Below, one piece after another: positions 16,280-24,668 of a DNA stretch of 25,300 nt. The DNA comes from an uncultured Chromatiaceae bacterium (lineage in GTDB: Bacteria > Pseudomonadota > Gammaproteobacteria > Enterobacterales > Alteromonadaceae): NCBI GenBank assembly GCA_937978655.1, contig CALJUX010000003.1:1-25300 (forward strand). Direction: 5' to 3'. The translations under genes and the position numbers were made by a program. How positions within the stretch are numbered: position 1 is the first letter of the stretch; the number at the start of each line of letters is the position of its first letter. Under the pieces are notes generated by a model. The model was not told the origin of the DNA and searched no databases. It saw only the letters and a program-made list of their open reading frames with translations.

Positions 16280-16770
16280 GGCGGGCCTCCCTCGGCTTGT
16301 AGCCGCTGCAAATGCTGTTCTGCACGGGCCTGCAGCGCCAGCTGTTCCAATTCTGCCAAAGGTACAGGGGCTGCAGCTGCGGGTTTTGCTACCGACAGCT
16401 GGTTGTCACACAACTGCTCAGTCAACCGGGCAAGTTGACGCGCTGCTGCCTGCTGTTGTTGTTCAATATTCGCCAGTTGGTGCCCATGCTTCAGCGCCTC
16501 AGCTGCATCCTGTTGCTGCAACGCTTGTCTTGCCGCGCTTTCGCTGGCCTGAAATTCGGCTGCCAGCCGCTGTATTTGTTGTTGGTACTGGCGCTTTTCT
16601 GCCTCCAGCAGGCCTGATTGCTGCTGTGCCGCGGCGTGCACCAACATTTGTTGTTTTTGTTGTTGCTGCTGTTGATATTGCTGATCAGAGACTGAGGTTT
16701 GTGCCTGCAACTGTGCCCGAAGATGCTGCCACCAGGCCTGCAAAATTCGGTAAATCCGTGAACCCGACAA
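16276..16770 (-). CDS. PspA/IM30-like coiled-coil protein, first gene of the flotillin operon
   Basis: A 164-residue helical protein, extremely Gln/Ala-rich. The central segment (about 70-135, ...AARQALQQQDAAEALKHGHQ...) has the heptad and ALxxG pattern of the PspA/IM30 coiled coil, but it is shorter than PspA (about 220 residues) and lacks a clear amphipathic N-terminus. I choose the TTG at 16770 as start, because GGAGGG sits five bases upstream; the frame stays open to 16839 but has no ribosome site there. PspA-like proteins bind stressed membranes, and PspA-like plus YqiJ plus flotillin operons occur in other bacteria. The PspA assignment is moderate; it could be a lineage-specific coiled-coil protein. 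Confidence 0.6.
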   Translation of the reverse strand: MSGSRIYRILQAWWQHLRAQLQAQTSVSDQQYQQQQQQKQQMLVHAAAQQQSGLLEAEKRQYQQQIQRLAAEFQASESAARQALQQQDAAEALKHGHQLANIEQQQQAAARQLARLTEQLCDNQLSVAKPAAAAPVPLAELEQLALQARAEQHLQRLQAEGGPP

Positions 16771-16907
16771 ATCAGCCCTCCGCCAGGCAATGATTTCGCG
16801 ACAGGCTGCATAAATAACAAATTGCTTACAGCAATACAATAAAAATTACCGGCTTGCTGCAATGCTGCTCAGAGGATAAGGTGGTGTTTTTGCGAAGGAC
16901 TGCGGAT

Positions 16908-17936
16908 ATGAAAATCACCACCACACAATTACAACAGGCGGTCAGCCAAGGCATTCTGCAGCCTGGGCAAGACGTGCAACTCTGGCAGTTTTTGCAACAG
17001 CAACAACAGGGTGTGGCGCAGTTTAAAGCCGCGCATTTGTTGTACTACTTCGGCGGCGTGCTGGCGATTGCGGCTATGTCGTTATTTATGAGCTTAAGCC
17101 ATGAATTTTATGGTGGATTAGGCCTCGCCGCGCTGGCGTTTTTTTATGCGTTACTGGGCCTGATGCTGGCCGAACAACAACGCCAGCGGCAGCAGCCATT
17201 ACTGACCGGTATCTTTGCAACTTTCGCCCTGGTGCAGACGCCGTTACTGGTGTTTGGTTTGTTGCTGGGCTGCGGCTTGTGGGACAACCGCGACTATCAA
17301 CATTATCATCAATGGATTGACGCGCGCTGGCTCTGGATGGAGCTGGCCACTTTACTCACCTCGGCCTTTGCGCTGTATCGTTATCGCCTGCCGTTTTTAT
17401 TGCTGCCGGTTGCAGTAACCTTGTGGTATCTCGGCATGGATTTGGCGCCACTGATGCTGCAGGATTTAGATCCGGACTGGAACCAACGCAAATGGGTGGC
17501 GGTTGGCTGGGGCCTGCTCACCTTAGCACTGGCGTTTTATGTCGATTTACGCAACCGCCGGCCGGCCGATTTTGCCTTTTGGTTGTATTTGTCCGGCTTG
17601 CTGAGTTTTTGGGGTGGCCTCACCGCAATGGATTCAGACAGTGAGATCGGCAAAGCCATTTATGCGGCGATTAACATCGGCCTGTTATTGCTTGGCGTCG
17701 CGCTGGCGCGCCGTGTCTTCGCCGTGTTTGGCGGCATCGGTGTGCTGATTTATTTATGCCATCTGGCCTTTGATTTGTTTGAAGACAGCAACTGGTTCCC
17801 GCTGGTGCTGTGCGCCATTGGTTTTGCGGTGATTTATACCGGTGTGTTGTGGCAACGCCATGAAAGCCGCTGGTCAGCCGCGCTGCAACAGCTGCTGCCG
17901 GCGCAAGTACAACAACTGGTGGCAAGGCGTAGTTAA
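16908..17936 (+). CDS. Multi-pass membrane protein with DUF2157-like organisation
   Basis: A 342-residue protein. A short soluble N-terminal helical region (about 1-40, MKITTTQLQQAVSQGILQPG, Gln-rich) precedes about nine or ten membrane segments from residue 45 to 320 and a basic tail. This layout, a small helical head reading ...GxLxxGQ... then many helices, resembles DUF2157-type proteins, but I cannot assign the family firmly. The start at 16908 follows AAGGA by eight bases; the frame opens upstream at 16854 without a ribosome site. It is transcribed divergently from the PspA-like/flotillin operon across about 137 bases, so the two may share regulation. Function unknown. Confidence 0.75.
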   Translation: MKITTTQLQQAVSQGILQPGQDVQLWQFLQQQQQGVAQFKAAHLLYYFGGVLAIAAMSLFMSLSHEFYGGLGLAALAFFYALLGLMLAEQQRQRQQPLLTGIFATFALVQTPLLVFGLLLGCGLWDNRDYQHYHQWIDARWLWMELATLLTSAFALYRYRLPFLLLPVAVTLWYLGMDLAPLMLQDLDPDWNQRKWVAVGWGLLTLALAFYVDLRNRRPADFAFWLYLSGLLSFWGGLTAMDSDSEIGKAIYAAINIGLLLLGVALARRVFAVFGGIGVLIYLCHLAFDLFEDSNWFPLVLCAIGFAVIYTGVLWQRHESRWSAALQQLLPAQVQQLVARRS

Positions 17937-18017
17937 AACTATCGATTTGATGACGCCGCGGCGCCCTTTTCCGTACGGTGACGCCGATGTACGCCACGTG
18001 CTGGCCAGCGCGCTTCG

Positions 18018-18060
18018 CTTACCGTACCTACCATCTCAATCATTCCGTAGGTACGGCAAG
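18018..18060. repeat. Long imperfect palindrome between converging genes
   Basis: Arms 18018-18031 and 18047-18060 pair at 13 of 14 positions (CTTACCGTACCTAC with GTAGGTACGGCAAG) around a 15-base loop. The 161-base gap also contains several GACGCC/GGCGAC and CCGTACG words on both sides. No T-run follows, so it is not a standard terminator. It resembles REP/BIME-type or small nonautonomous element structures that settle between converging genes. Confidence 0.5.
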
Positions 18061-18097
18061 CATTGCGCCGCCGTACGATCACGGTCGCAAGGCGACG

Positions 18098-20083
18098 TTA
18101 AAACCCGCTGGCCGCAGGGGCGCTGTCGATTGGGATCTCAAGTAATAACGCCACGCCTTGCAGTACCAGCAATTCATCCAACAATAACTGGCCATCGGCG
18201 GCGACTGCAGCACGCAGCGCCAGCCAGATTTGTTGTTTCAGCATCGGGGTGCTGTTAATCAGTGGCAACAACTCCAGGCTGCCAAGCGGCTGCGCCTGCG
18301 GTTGTTGCACAGCAGCCGGGTCTAACCCCAGCGCGCGAAGCCCTGCCTGCCAGCTGTCCAGCTGCGCAGCCGGACTCGTCGATTGCTGACTCACCCAATG
18401 CAGCAGCGGTAATAACACCGGCTGCACCTGCGCCAGCCGGCCGTGCCGCGCTTTGGTTTGCGCCTGTGGTGCAAATTCAGCGGCGATGACATGGTCCAGC
18501 CACAACCAGACTAAGGCTTCAAAGGTGTCACAACGACCATCGAGGTCAATCAACGCCCGGCACAGCTGCTGTAAATGACTGCAGCGGCTTTGACTGAGTT
18601 GCTTTAACGTTGGTACCAGTTGTTGCAGTAACGTCAGCCGGGTTAATGGCTGCAGCGGCTGCACCAGATCAAACAGCCGGTCCACCTCACTGAGTAAACC
18701 CGGCATGCCAAGGCCCTGCACCAGTTTAAGCTGACGCGGGAGTTCGTGTTCGTTCATCAGGCAACAACACAACAATGCCTGTGCCGGTAATTCATGCTGA
18801 CTGGCATGGCGCACTGCGGCGGGTAACTGGTCAAACTCGGCCTGCAGCTGACGGCGCTGCACAGTGAGATCTTGCGCCAATAAAGACTCCGGCGCCCCCG
18901 GCAATACAGCAGCTGTCGCGCTAGCAGTTTGTGCTCCGGCCTGAGTTGCCAGTAACGCAGCCTGCAGCAACGCCATGCGCTGCTCCAGTGGTTTTGCTAC
19001 CGGCGTTTCAGTGCCGTTTGCAGTGCTGGCTCCGGCCGGCGTGGCCGCAGTCGCTGCATCCGGCAGACCGCCAATCCAGTGCGGCTCTATGCGTTTAATC
19101 CGTTCAGTCAGCGGCGGATGCGTGGCAAACCAGCCGCCAATAAAACCCATTTGCCAGCGCGACAGCGCGTCGGCAAAAAACAAATGGCTCATTTCGCTGG
19201 CCTGAGGATGTTTAACCCGTCCGCCTTGTTGCAGCGCGGCGATGCGTTTTAACGCACCGCCAATACCGGCCGGATTGCGGGTAAACTGCACCGCGCTGGC
19301 GTCAGCCAGAAATTCACGCTGACGGCTCACCGCGGCTTTAATCAATTGGGCGAACAACACGCCGGTATAGCCAATCACAATAAAACTGAGCCCCAGTAAT
19401 ACCACCGCAATGACAGCACCATTCCTGTCGTTGCCGCCGCCACTGCCGTGGCGTACATACAGCAGCTGCTGACCGGCTTCACTGATAAACAAAATGCCGT
19501 GCAACAGTGCCAGCAAGCGCAAATTCAGCCGCATATCGCCGTTCAGGATATGACTGAATTCATGCGCGATCACGCCTTGTAATTCATCACGGCTCAGCAG
19601 ATTTAACGTGCCTTCGGTCACACCAATCACGGCATCTGCCGGGGAAAAACCGGCGGCAAAGGCATTGATACTCTGGTCTGGCAACACATACAACGGCGGG
19701 GCCGGCACGCCAGCGGCGATGGCCATTTCACTGACCACATTTTGCAACATCCGCACTTTCGGGTCGGTTTCGTCACTTTTGACGCGCCGACCACCCAGCG
19801 CTTGCGCCACTACTTTGCCACCTTTTTTTAACTGCGCCAGCCGGAACAACACCACAGCCCCAATCACAGAGACCACCGCCAGACTACTGGCCGCCAGATA
19901 GCCCCAGGGAAATTGTGGTGTGGCATTGGTGTCGACCTGATCAGCCTGCAAAACCGCCAGTGCAATCAGCACCACGAAGTCCGTCAGCGCGACCAGCAGC
20001 AACACCGCCAGCGCAAATAAAAATACCAGCAACCGGGTCCGGCTGCGGGCTTGCTGCTGCGCTTCGAAAAAGTTCATCGCCAT
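18098..20083 (-). CDS. Enlarged HtpX-type M48 zinc metalloprotease
   Basis: A 661-residue membrane protease, more than twice the length of HtpX. Two N-terminal membrane segments (about 17-47 and 63-82) precede the M48 domain with the zinc motif HEFSH at 174-178 and the third ligand in REFLAD (Glu257). Further segments lie near 225-250. A THPPLTERIKRIE stretch (about 318-330) ends the M48 core as in HtpX. The remaining 330 residues are a helical Gln/Leu/Ala-rich extension ending in a TerB-like stretch, AAVAADGQLLLDELLVLQGV. HtpX-type enzymes cut misfolded membrane proteins. The gene starts 11 bases after lemA, its usual partner. The ATG at 20083 and a second at 20077 are both possible starts; neither has a strong ribosome site, as expected for coupled translation. 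Confidence 0.9.
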   Translation of the reverse strand: MAMNFFEAQQQARSRTRLLVFLFALAVLLLVALTDFVVLIALAVLQADQVDTNATPQFPWGYLAASSLAVVSVIGAVVLFRLAQLKKGGKVVAQALGGRRVKSDETDPKVRMLQNVVSEMAIAAGVPAPPLYVLPDQSINAFAAGFSPADAVIGVTEGTLNLLSRDELQGVIAHEFSHILNGDMRLNLRLLALLHGILFISEAGQQLLYVRHGSGGGNDRNGAVIAVVLLGLSFIVIGYTGVLFAQLIKAAVSRQREFLADASAVQFTRNPAGIGGALKRIAALQQGGRVKHPQASEMSHLFFADALSRWQMGFIGGWFATHPPLTERIKRIEPHWIGGLPDAATAATPAGASTANGTETPVAKPLEQRMALLQAALLATQAGAQTASATAAVLPGAPESLLAQDLTVQRRQLQAEFDQLPAAVRHASQHELPAQALLCCCLMNEHELPRQLKLVQGLGMPGLLSEVDRLFDLVQPLQPLTRLTLLQQLVPTLKQLSQSRCSHLQQLCRALIDLDGRCDTFEALVWLWLDHVIAAEFAPQAQTKARHGRLAQVQPVLLPLLHWVSQQSTSPAAQLDSWQAGLRALGLDPAAVQQPQAQPLGSLELLPLINSTPMLKQQIWLALRAAVAADGQLLLDELLVLQGVALLLEIPIDSAPAASGF

Positions 20084-20094
20084 CCGCGCAGGAC

Positions 20095-20685
20095 TCAGAA
20101 TTTGATCACAGGCGCGGCCTGAATGGCGGCACTGTCAGCAAACTCCAGCAAGGTTGCATCTTTGGCATGACCAAAACTGCCCGCCAGCACCACCGCCGGG
20201 AAGCTCTGTTTGTAGCTGTTGTAGTCCATCACCGCATCATTAAAGGCCTGGCGGGCAAATGCGACGCGGTTTTCGGTGCTGCTGAGTTCTTCACTCAGTT
20301 GCAGCATGTTTTGATTGGCTTTTAAATCCGGGTAGGCTTCCATCACCACGCTGAAGCGGCTCATCGCCTGCTGCACCGCATTTTCCGCACCTGCCAGCGC
20401 CTGCACCGCAGCCGCATCGGTTGGCGCCGCAGCCGCCGCGGTTAAACCGGACATGGCACTGTTACGCGCCGCAATCACCGCTTCCAGTGTTTCGCGTTCA
20501 TGCGCCATGTAACCTTTGGCGGTCTCCACCAGATTGGGGATCAGGTCATACCGCCGTTTCAGTTGCACTTCAATTTGGGCAAAACCGTTTTGCCAGCGGT
20601 TTTTCAGCGCCACCAGCCGGTTGTAGACGCCAATCACCACAAACGCCAATACACCGAGCACTACCAGCAGAATAATTCCGGTCAT
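20095..20685 (-). CDS. lemA: LemA family protein
   Basis: A 196-residue protein with one N-terminal membrane anchor (about 3-21, GIILLVVLGVLAFVVIGVYN). The LemA core follows: NRLVALKNRWQNGFAQIEVQ, LKRRYDLIPNLVETAKGYM and a C-terminal ENRVAFARQAFNDAVMDYNS. All are hallmarks of the family, whose outward-facing helical bundle is linked to membrane protein quality control. AAGGAGTTAAG immediately precedes the ATG. The htpX-like protease gene follows after 11 bases, the classical lemA-htpX pair. Function beyond this association is not defined in the family. Confidence 0.95.
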   Translation of the reverse strand: MTGIILLVVLGVLAFVVIGVYNRLVALKNRWQNGFAQIEVQLKRRYDLIPNLVETAKGYMAHERETLEAVIAARNSAMSGLTAAAAAPTDAAAVQALAGAENAVQQAMSRFSVVMEAYPDLKANQNMLQLSEELSSTENRVAFARQAFNDAVMDYNSYKQSFPAVVLAGSFGHAKDATLLEFADSAAIQAAPVIKF

Positions 20686-20902
20686 CTTAACTCCTTGATT
20701 TCACTGACTAGCAAAGACAAACAGCAACTAAATTTTAACCACTGTCGCGCAAAGCTGTCGGGCATGCAATAGATCGGCGGAATAAATATCACAACAGACT
20801 TTTAACCTACTATGGCAACTTATTGGACATACCTCACCGACAAACTCTGGACACCACGTGCCTGCATTGTTGCTTTTCGCAGAGCTCAAAGCGTTTATCA
20901 GG

Positions 20903-20928
20903 CAGGATGCCAACAGCTTGGCATCCTG
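20903..20928. repeat. 10-bp perfect inverted repeat
   Basis: CAGGATGCCA (20903-20912) and TGGCATCCTG (20919-20928) with a 6-base loop. There is no T-run on either side. It may be an operator, a hairpin in the lemA-upstream region, or an element end. Confidence 0.5.
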
Positions 20929-20964
20929 AAATCCCTGATTCACTGTACCGTCCTTCCATGGACA

Positions 20965-20990
20965 TAAAAAAACGGCGACCTAGGTCGCCG
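20965..20990 (-). terminator. Rho-independent terminator of the MFS gene
   Basis: CGGCGACC/GGTCGCCG (20973-20980 with 20983-20990) forms an 18-bp near-continuous palindrome. On the minus strand it is followed by a T-run (complement of 20966-20972). It lies 37 bases beyond the MFS stop codon. Confidence 0.8.
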
Positions 20991-21026
20991 CAACAGGGAA
21001 GACAGGCAAAGCCTGCAGTGCTTACA

Positions 21027-22280
21027 TCAATGGGAAGAAGATTGGTCCTGCGCTGCCAACCGGGCAGCTGCAGGTTTAAAGACAGTATTAAGCCACATCA
21101 ACAGGCAAAGCGCGCCGGCAATGCCGGTCGCGAGGTAAAAGCCATAACGCACTTCACCGAACCAGTCACCGACAATGCCCATCAACAAAGGGCCAACAGC
21201 GGCAGCGAGCGCAGTAAAGGCCAACAACAAACCAGCGACAGCGCCGTGCTGCGCCCGTGGGAAACAGCTGATGCCCTTGGAATTAATCGTTGGATACATC
21301 ATCGACATAAAAAGCCCTGACAACGGCATCAGCCAGACCGCCATCTCAACACCACCAAGCATACTGGCGACATAACAAAACAAAATGGCACTGCTGAACA
21401 GCGCCAGCACCAGGCTCCATTCCAGCTTGCTTAAAATCCACTCAGCGAGAAAACGCCCCAGGGTCCGCAACACAAAAAAGATGGTGATGGCATGTAACGC
21501 CAGAAACTGGTACTCGCCCTGATAACTTTGCAGCAGCGTCGGCAACCAGACAAACACCGCCACTTCCACCGCGACATAACAGGCAATCGCCAGCGAAAAG
21601 CCCAACGCATAAGGGTCACGCACCAGCTTCAGGCTTTGCCATAAATCGGCTTCCTGCGCGGCAGGTTCATAGTCGGGGTATTGCAGCATCGCCGCTAAAG
21701 CCAATAACAAACCACAAATCAGCCCGGCCAGCAGGTAAAGCTGGGTCCAGTCCAGTTCATAGCTGATTAATAAAGTGACCAATAACGGCCCGGCGATAGC
21801 GCCTAAGCCAAAAAAACCTTCTACCCGGTTCATCAGGCGGGTGTGCTGCTGATTATCCGGGCTGATGTCGCCAATCAGCGCCAGCGCGCCGGTTTTGAAC
21901 AGCCCAATCGCCAGGCCAGACACGCCTAATAAACCTAAATAAAACAGGAAGGTATCGCCAAAAGCGAAAGCAATACAGGCCAGGGTATAAATCGCCAGGC
22001 CAGCCATAATCACGGTTTTGCGGCCAATCGAATCGGCCAGCCGGCCTAATAACAAGCCCGACAAACCAATCAGCACCATCGGCACATAATGAAAAGCGGC
22101 CGCTTCGGTCAGGCTTAAGCTAAATTGTTGCACCACTTTGGGAATAATGACGCCGACGGCATCAGTGGTCATGGCAAAGACAAAAAACATCAGGCAGGTC
22201 ATCCACTTCACCTGGCTCAGCTGATGTTGTTGGGTTTGCTGCGCCGTCAGTCCTGGCGCTAAGGTTGAATTTTTGATCAT
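21027..22280 (-). CDS. MFS transporter, probably LacI-regulated
   Basis: A 417-residue major facilitator protein with about 12 membrane segments. The family motif A, GRLADSIGRK, lies at 79-88 between helices 2 and 3. The start is the ATG at 22280, preceded by GAGGCAGCC; the frame opens at 22349 but the extra residues look untranslated. The substrate cannot be read from the sequence. A 16-bp LacI-type operator lies at 22397-22412, about 120 bases upstream, and a LacI-family regulator is encoded at 23547-24584, which suggests a sugar or nucleoside-like substrate. No glycosidase or kinase is in the window. It is the sole gene of its unit, with a terminator at 20965-20990. Confidence 0.9.
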   Translation of the reverse strand: MIKNSTLAPGLTAQQTQQHQLSQVKWMTCLMFFVFAMTTDAVGVIIPKVVQQFSLSLTEAAAFHYVPMVLIGLSGLLLGRLADSIGRKTVIMAGLAIYTLACIAFAFGDTFLFYLGLLGVSGLAIGLFKTGALALIGDISPDNQQHTRLMNRVEGFFGLGAIAGPLLVTLLISYELDWTQLYLLAGLICGLLLALAAMLQYPDYEPAAQEADLWQSLKLVRDPYALGFSLAIACYVAVEVAVFVWLPTLLQSYQGEYQFLALHAITIFFVLRTLGRFLAEWILSKLEWSLVLALFSSAILFCYVASMLGGVEMAVWLMPLSGLFMSMMYPTINSKGISCFPRAQHGAVAGLLLAFTALAAAVGPLLMGIVGDWFGEVRYGFYLATGIAGALCLLMWLNTVFKPAAARLAAQDQSSSH

Positions 22281-22396
22281 GGCTGCCTCGTCCGTCTGCT
22301 GTGAAAACACCGGAGCGCTGCAGCCCACCCAACTGCAAATGCAGACCATTCCGGACGCGTTAAATACATTGATTTAAAGCTGTCCCAAGGTATACA

Positions 22397-22412
22397 TCTT
22401 AAACGTTTAAGA
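22397..22412 (-). promoter_or_regulatory. LacI-family operator upstream of the MFS gene
   Basis: TCTTAAACGTTTAAGA is a perfect 16-bp palindrome with the central CG and AAACGTTT core typical of LacI/GalR-family operators. It lies in the 184-base gap between the cupin gene and the MFS gene. Confidence 0.7.
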
Positions 22413-22464
22413 ATCAATAAGACGAATACAGAAAAGTGAAACTTTTTTGTCTGTCTGGTTTCAG

Positions 22465-22875
22465 CTAGCCGCGCGGCCGCTGTTGTGACCCCTCCCCTGG
22501 CGTCACAAATAAGATACGACAGGTTTCACCCGGTACAATATCCGCACTATGCCAGCAGCCTTTGGGGATCACCTGCACCTGTCCTGGTGTGTCAAAAGGG
22601 ATACGCTGCACCTGCCCTGATTGTTCCAGCAGCAGTTCACAACGGCCGGAGATTAAATACAACACTTCATCGCCGGCCGGATGTATCTCATACGACGCCC
22701 AGTTCTCATTAAATGTATATTCCGACAACAGCACACAGCCGTGAAACTGGTTAAATTGGCTATCCAGCTGCGGATATAACTCAGGCCCGGATGGCAGTGC
22801 ATGAATGTGCTGCTGCTTGTCCAGCACCAGCGCGAAATCCCGCAGATCCAGCGGTTTATCAATCGGTTCTGTCAT
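22465..22875 (-). CDS. Small single-domain cupin protein
   Basis: A 136-residue protein with one cupin domain. Motif 1 is around residues 62-78 (SYEIHPAGDEVLYLISG, with His65 and Glu70 as possible metal ligands) and motif 2 around 99-112 (QVQVIPKGCWHSAD, with His109). The set of ligands is incomplete relative to a classical three-His-one-Glu cupin, so an enzyme role is uncertain; small binding or regulatory cupins are common. A GGAGCCTGAG ribosome site precedes the ATG. It is transcribed divergently from the isochorismatase-family gene, with 112 bases between them, and precedes the MFS gene in the same direction but with an operator in between, so they are probably separate units. Confidence 0.85.
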   Translation of the reverse strand: MTEPIDKPLDLRDFALVLDKQQHIHALPSGPELYPQLDSQFNQFHGCVLLSEYTFNENWASYEIHPAGDEVLYLISGRCELLLEQSGQVQRIPFDTPGQVQVIPKGCWHSADIVPGETCRILFVTPGEGSQQRPRG

Positions 22876-22987
22876 CTCAGGCTCCGTGCAGCTGAAATGT
22901 GCAATGTAGCAGGCGTTGCTGGCATAGTCATGCTGAACTGGTAATACTGCGTACAGCTATGTTTCTGAATAAACCCCGGAGGCTCTT

Positions 22988-23533
22988 ATGTTATTAGCTG
23001 CAGAAAACAGTCTGTTACTGTTGATTGACCTGCAAAAAAAATTAGCCCCTGCCATCCACAACAACACCGAGGTGGAACAGCACTGCCGCTGGTTAGTGGA
23101 GGTAGCGCGTGAACTGGCAGTGCCTGTCCTTGCGACTGAACAATATCCACAAGGGCTTGGCGTCACAGTGCCGTCTTTGCTGGCGCTGTTAAAAAGTGAA
23201 GAAATTCTGGAGAAAATCCATTTCAGTGCACATAAAGAGCCACATATTCAGGCGGCTGTTGCCGATTCCGGCCGCCGTCAAATCGTGCTGTGTGGCACGG
23301 AAACCCATGTTTGTGTGCTGCAAAGTGCGCTGGACTTCATCAGCGCCGGTTATCAGGTGTTTGTGGTGGCCGAAGCCTGTGGCTCGCGCCGCGACAGCGA
23401 TAAACAGCTGGCGTTGGCGCGCTTACAACAAGCAGGCTCTGTGATTGTCAGCCGCGAAATGGTGGCATTTGAATGGTTACAACAAGCCGGCACCGCGCAG
23501 TTTCGCCAGTTAAGTAAAGGCTGGCTGCGCTGA
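22988..23533 (+). CDS. Isochorismatase-family cysteine hydrolase (YcaC-like)
   Basis: A 181-residue hydrolase with the family catalytic triad: Asp14 (LLLLIDLQKKLAP), Lys76 (EILEKIHFSA) and the nucleophile Cys109 in GTETHVCVLQSALDF, preceded by the cis-peptide element. Length and sequence are closest to the YcaC/nicotinamidase-related members rather than true isochorismatases fused to carrier domains. The substrate, an amide or vinyl ether, is unknown. GGAGG lies six bases upstream of the ATG. It converges on the LacI-family gene with 13 bases between stops. No siderophore synthesis genes are nearby, so a role in catechol siderophore formation is unlikely. Confidence 0.93.
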   Translation: MLLAAENSLLLLIDLQKKLAPAIHNNTEVEQHCRWLVEVARELAVPVLATEQYPQGLGVTVPSLLALLKSEEILEKIHFSAHKEPHIQAAVADSGRRQIVLCGTETHVCVLQSALDFISAGYQVFVVAEACGSRRDSDKQLALARLQQAGSVIVSREMVAFEWLQQAGTAQFRQLSKGWLR

Positions 23534-23546
23534 CAGGTCGGCGCGC

Positions 23547-24584
23547 TTATTGCGCGGACCGGCAACTTTCGCCGGTGCGGATCTCGTAAGGCAACAAAAT
23601 CCGCTGTTCGGCGCCGCTGATAAAGGCCTCAACCGCAGCAATGCCTTTTTGATCGCTGTGTTGCCAGACAGTGCTGAGCGTTGGGTGATAACGCTGGCCT
23701 TCTTCAATGCCATCAAAACCCACCACCTGCACATCGTCCGGAATGCGCAGACCAGCCTGCAGCACTTCACGCATCGCACTTAAAGCAATCAGGTCACTCA
23801 TACACAGCAGCGTATTCGGCCTTGGTGTTAACGCCAGCGCCGCCCGGGCGGCCAATGCCGCCTGTTGCTGATTGCTTTGGGGAATATGCCAGATCCGCTG
23901 CGGGCTTAAAGTTTGCCCGACCTGCGCGAGCGCCCGTAAATAACCGTCCAGCCGGCGATGGGCAATCGAGCTTTGGTTATCCCACAGCGCGGCATCCCCC
24001 ACCGGTCTGGTGTCTTCGGCATCGATCAGCCGCAAGCCCAACACGGCCACATCAGAGGTGGGGGTCAGCACCCGGCGGGCAATTTCATAAGCCGCCTGTT
24101 CATTATCAATATTCACCGAAGGCCGGTCGGTTAAGTCACAGTCGACCGTCAGCACGCGTTTGCGGGTCTTTTCCAGCTGCGAAATCAAATCGGTGTTGCG
24201 CGGCGCGCCGTAGCAGATAAAACCGTCAACAAAATCGACAATGGCGTCCAGGCTCGGTGCGCTGCCAGAAAATAACAGCAAATGGCGTTTGTGTTGTTCC
24301 AGCGCATTGGCGACACCGCGGATAAACTGGCTGGCGACCGGGTCGCTGACCATATATTCCAGCGAGTCGGATAAAATCACCGCAATAATCCCAGAGCTGC
24401 CTTTACGCAACGACTGCGCCGCTTTATTCGGGCCCTGGTAACCCAGTTCGGCACAGGCGCTGAGGATTTTTTCCCGTAGTTGCGCCGACAGCTGATCGGG
24501 CCGGCTGAAGGCGTTGGAAATAGTTGCTGTCGACACCCCCAGTTGTTGGGCGACAGTTTTTAAAGTTTGGGTCGGTTTTGGCAT
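23547..24584 (-). CDS. LacI/GalR-family transcriptional regulator
   Basis: A 345-residue regulator. The helix-turn-helix lies at about residues 8-27 (LKTVAQQLGVSTATISNAFS), followed by a hinge near 51-62 and a periplasmic-binding-protein-like effector domain (GIIAVILSDSLEYMVSDPVA, then VDGFICYG, then CMSDLIALSAMREVLQAG, then VVGFDGIEE). I start at the ATG at 24584 (MPKPTQTLKT), which places the HTH at the usual position; the open frame reaches 24632 through a TTG. The ribosome site is weak. The likely target is the palindrome at 22397-22412 ahead of the MFS gene. The effector is unknown. It follows the yezD-like gene in the same direction and may be co-transcribed with it. Confidence 0.94.
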   Translation of the reverse strand: MPKPTQTLKTVAQQLGVSTATISNAFSRPDQLSAQLREKILSACAELGYQGPNKAAQSLRKGSSGIIAVILSDSLEYMVSDPVASQFIRGVANALEQHKRHLLLFSGSAPSLDAIVDFVDGFICYGAPRNTDLISQLEKTRKRVLTVDCDLTDRPSVNIDNEQAAYEIARRVLTPTSDVAVLGLRLIDAEDTRPVGDAALWDNQSSIAHRRLDGYLRALAQVGQTLSPQRIWHIPQSNQQQAALAARAALALTPRPNTLLCMSDLIALSAMREVLQAGLRIPDDVQVVGFDGIEEGQRYHPTLSTVWQHSDQKGIAAVEAFISGAEQRILLPYEIRTGESCRSAQ

Positions 24585-24668
24585 AACTGGCGTACAAAAT
24601 CCGCAATAATTCCCCGTTATACACAAATTCAACCGGGAAGAACAACAGCCAACGGATTTTTTGCCGGA

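Larger units (their letters stand above)
20686..21026. other. 341-base intergenic region between lemA and the MFS gene
   Basis: No credible gene. It contains the lemA leader, a 10-bp perfect inverted repeat at 20903-20928 and the MFS-gene terminator at 20965-20990. The part 20815-20900 shows repeated TGGACA-type words (TTGGACATACC, CTCTGGACACC) that could be degenerate mobile-element remains, but no transposase frame is present. Confidence 0.5.

Noticed and set aside
16640..16690. Run of TTG/CTG triplets looking like a microsatellite
   Set aside because: It is the coding sequence of the poly-Gln part of the PspA-like protein, read on the minus strand.
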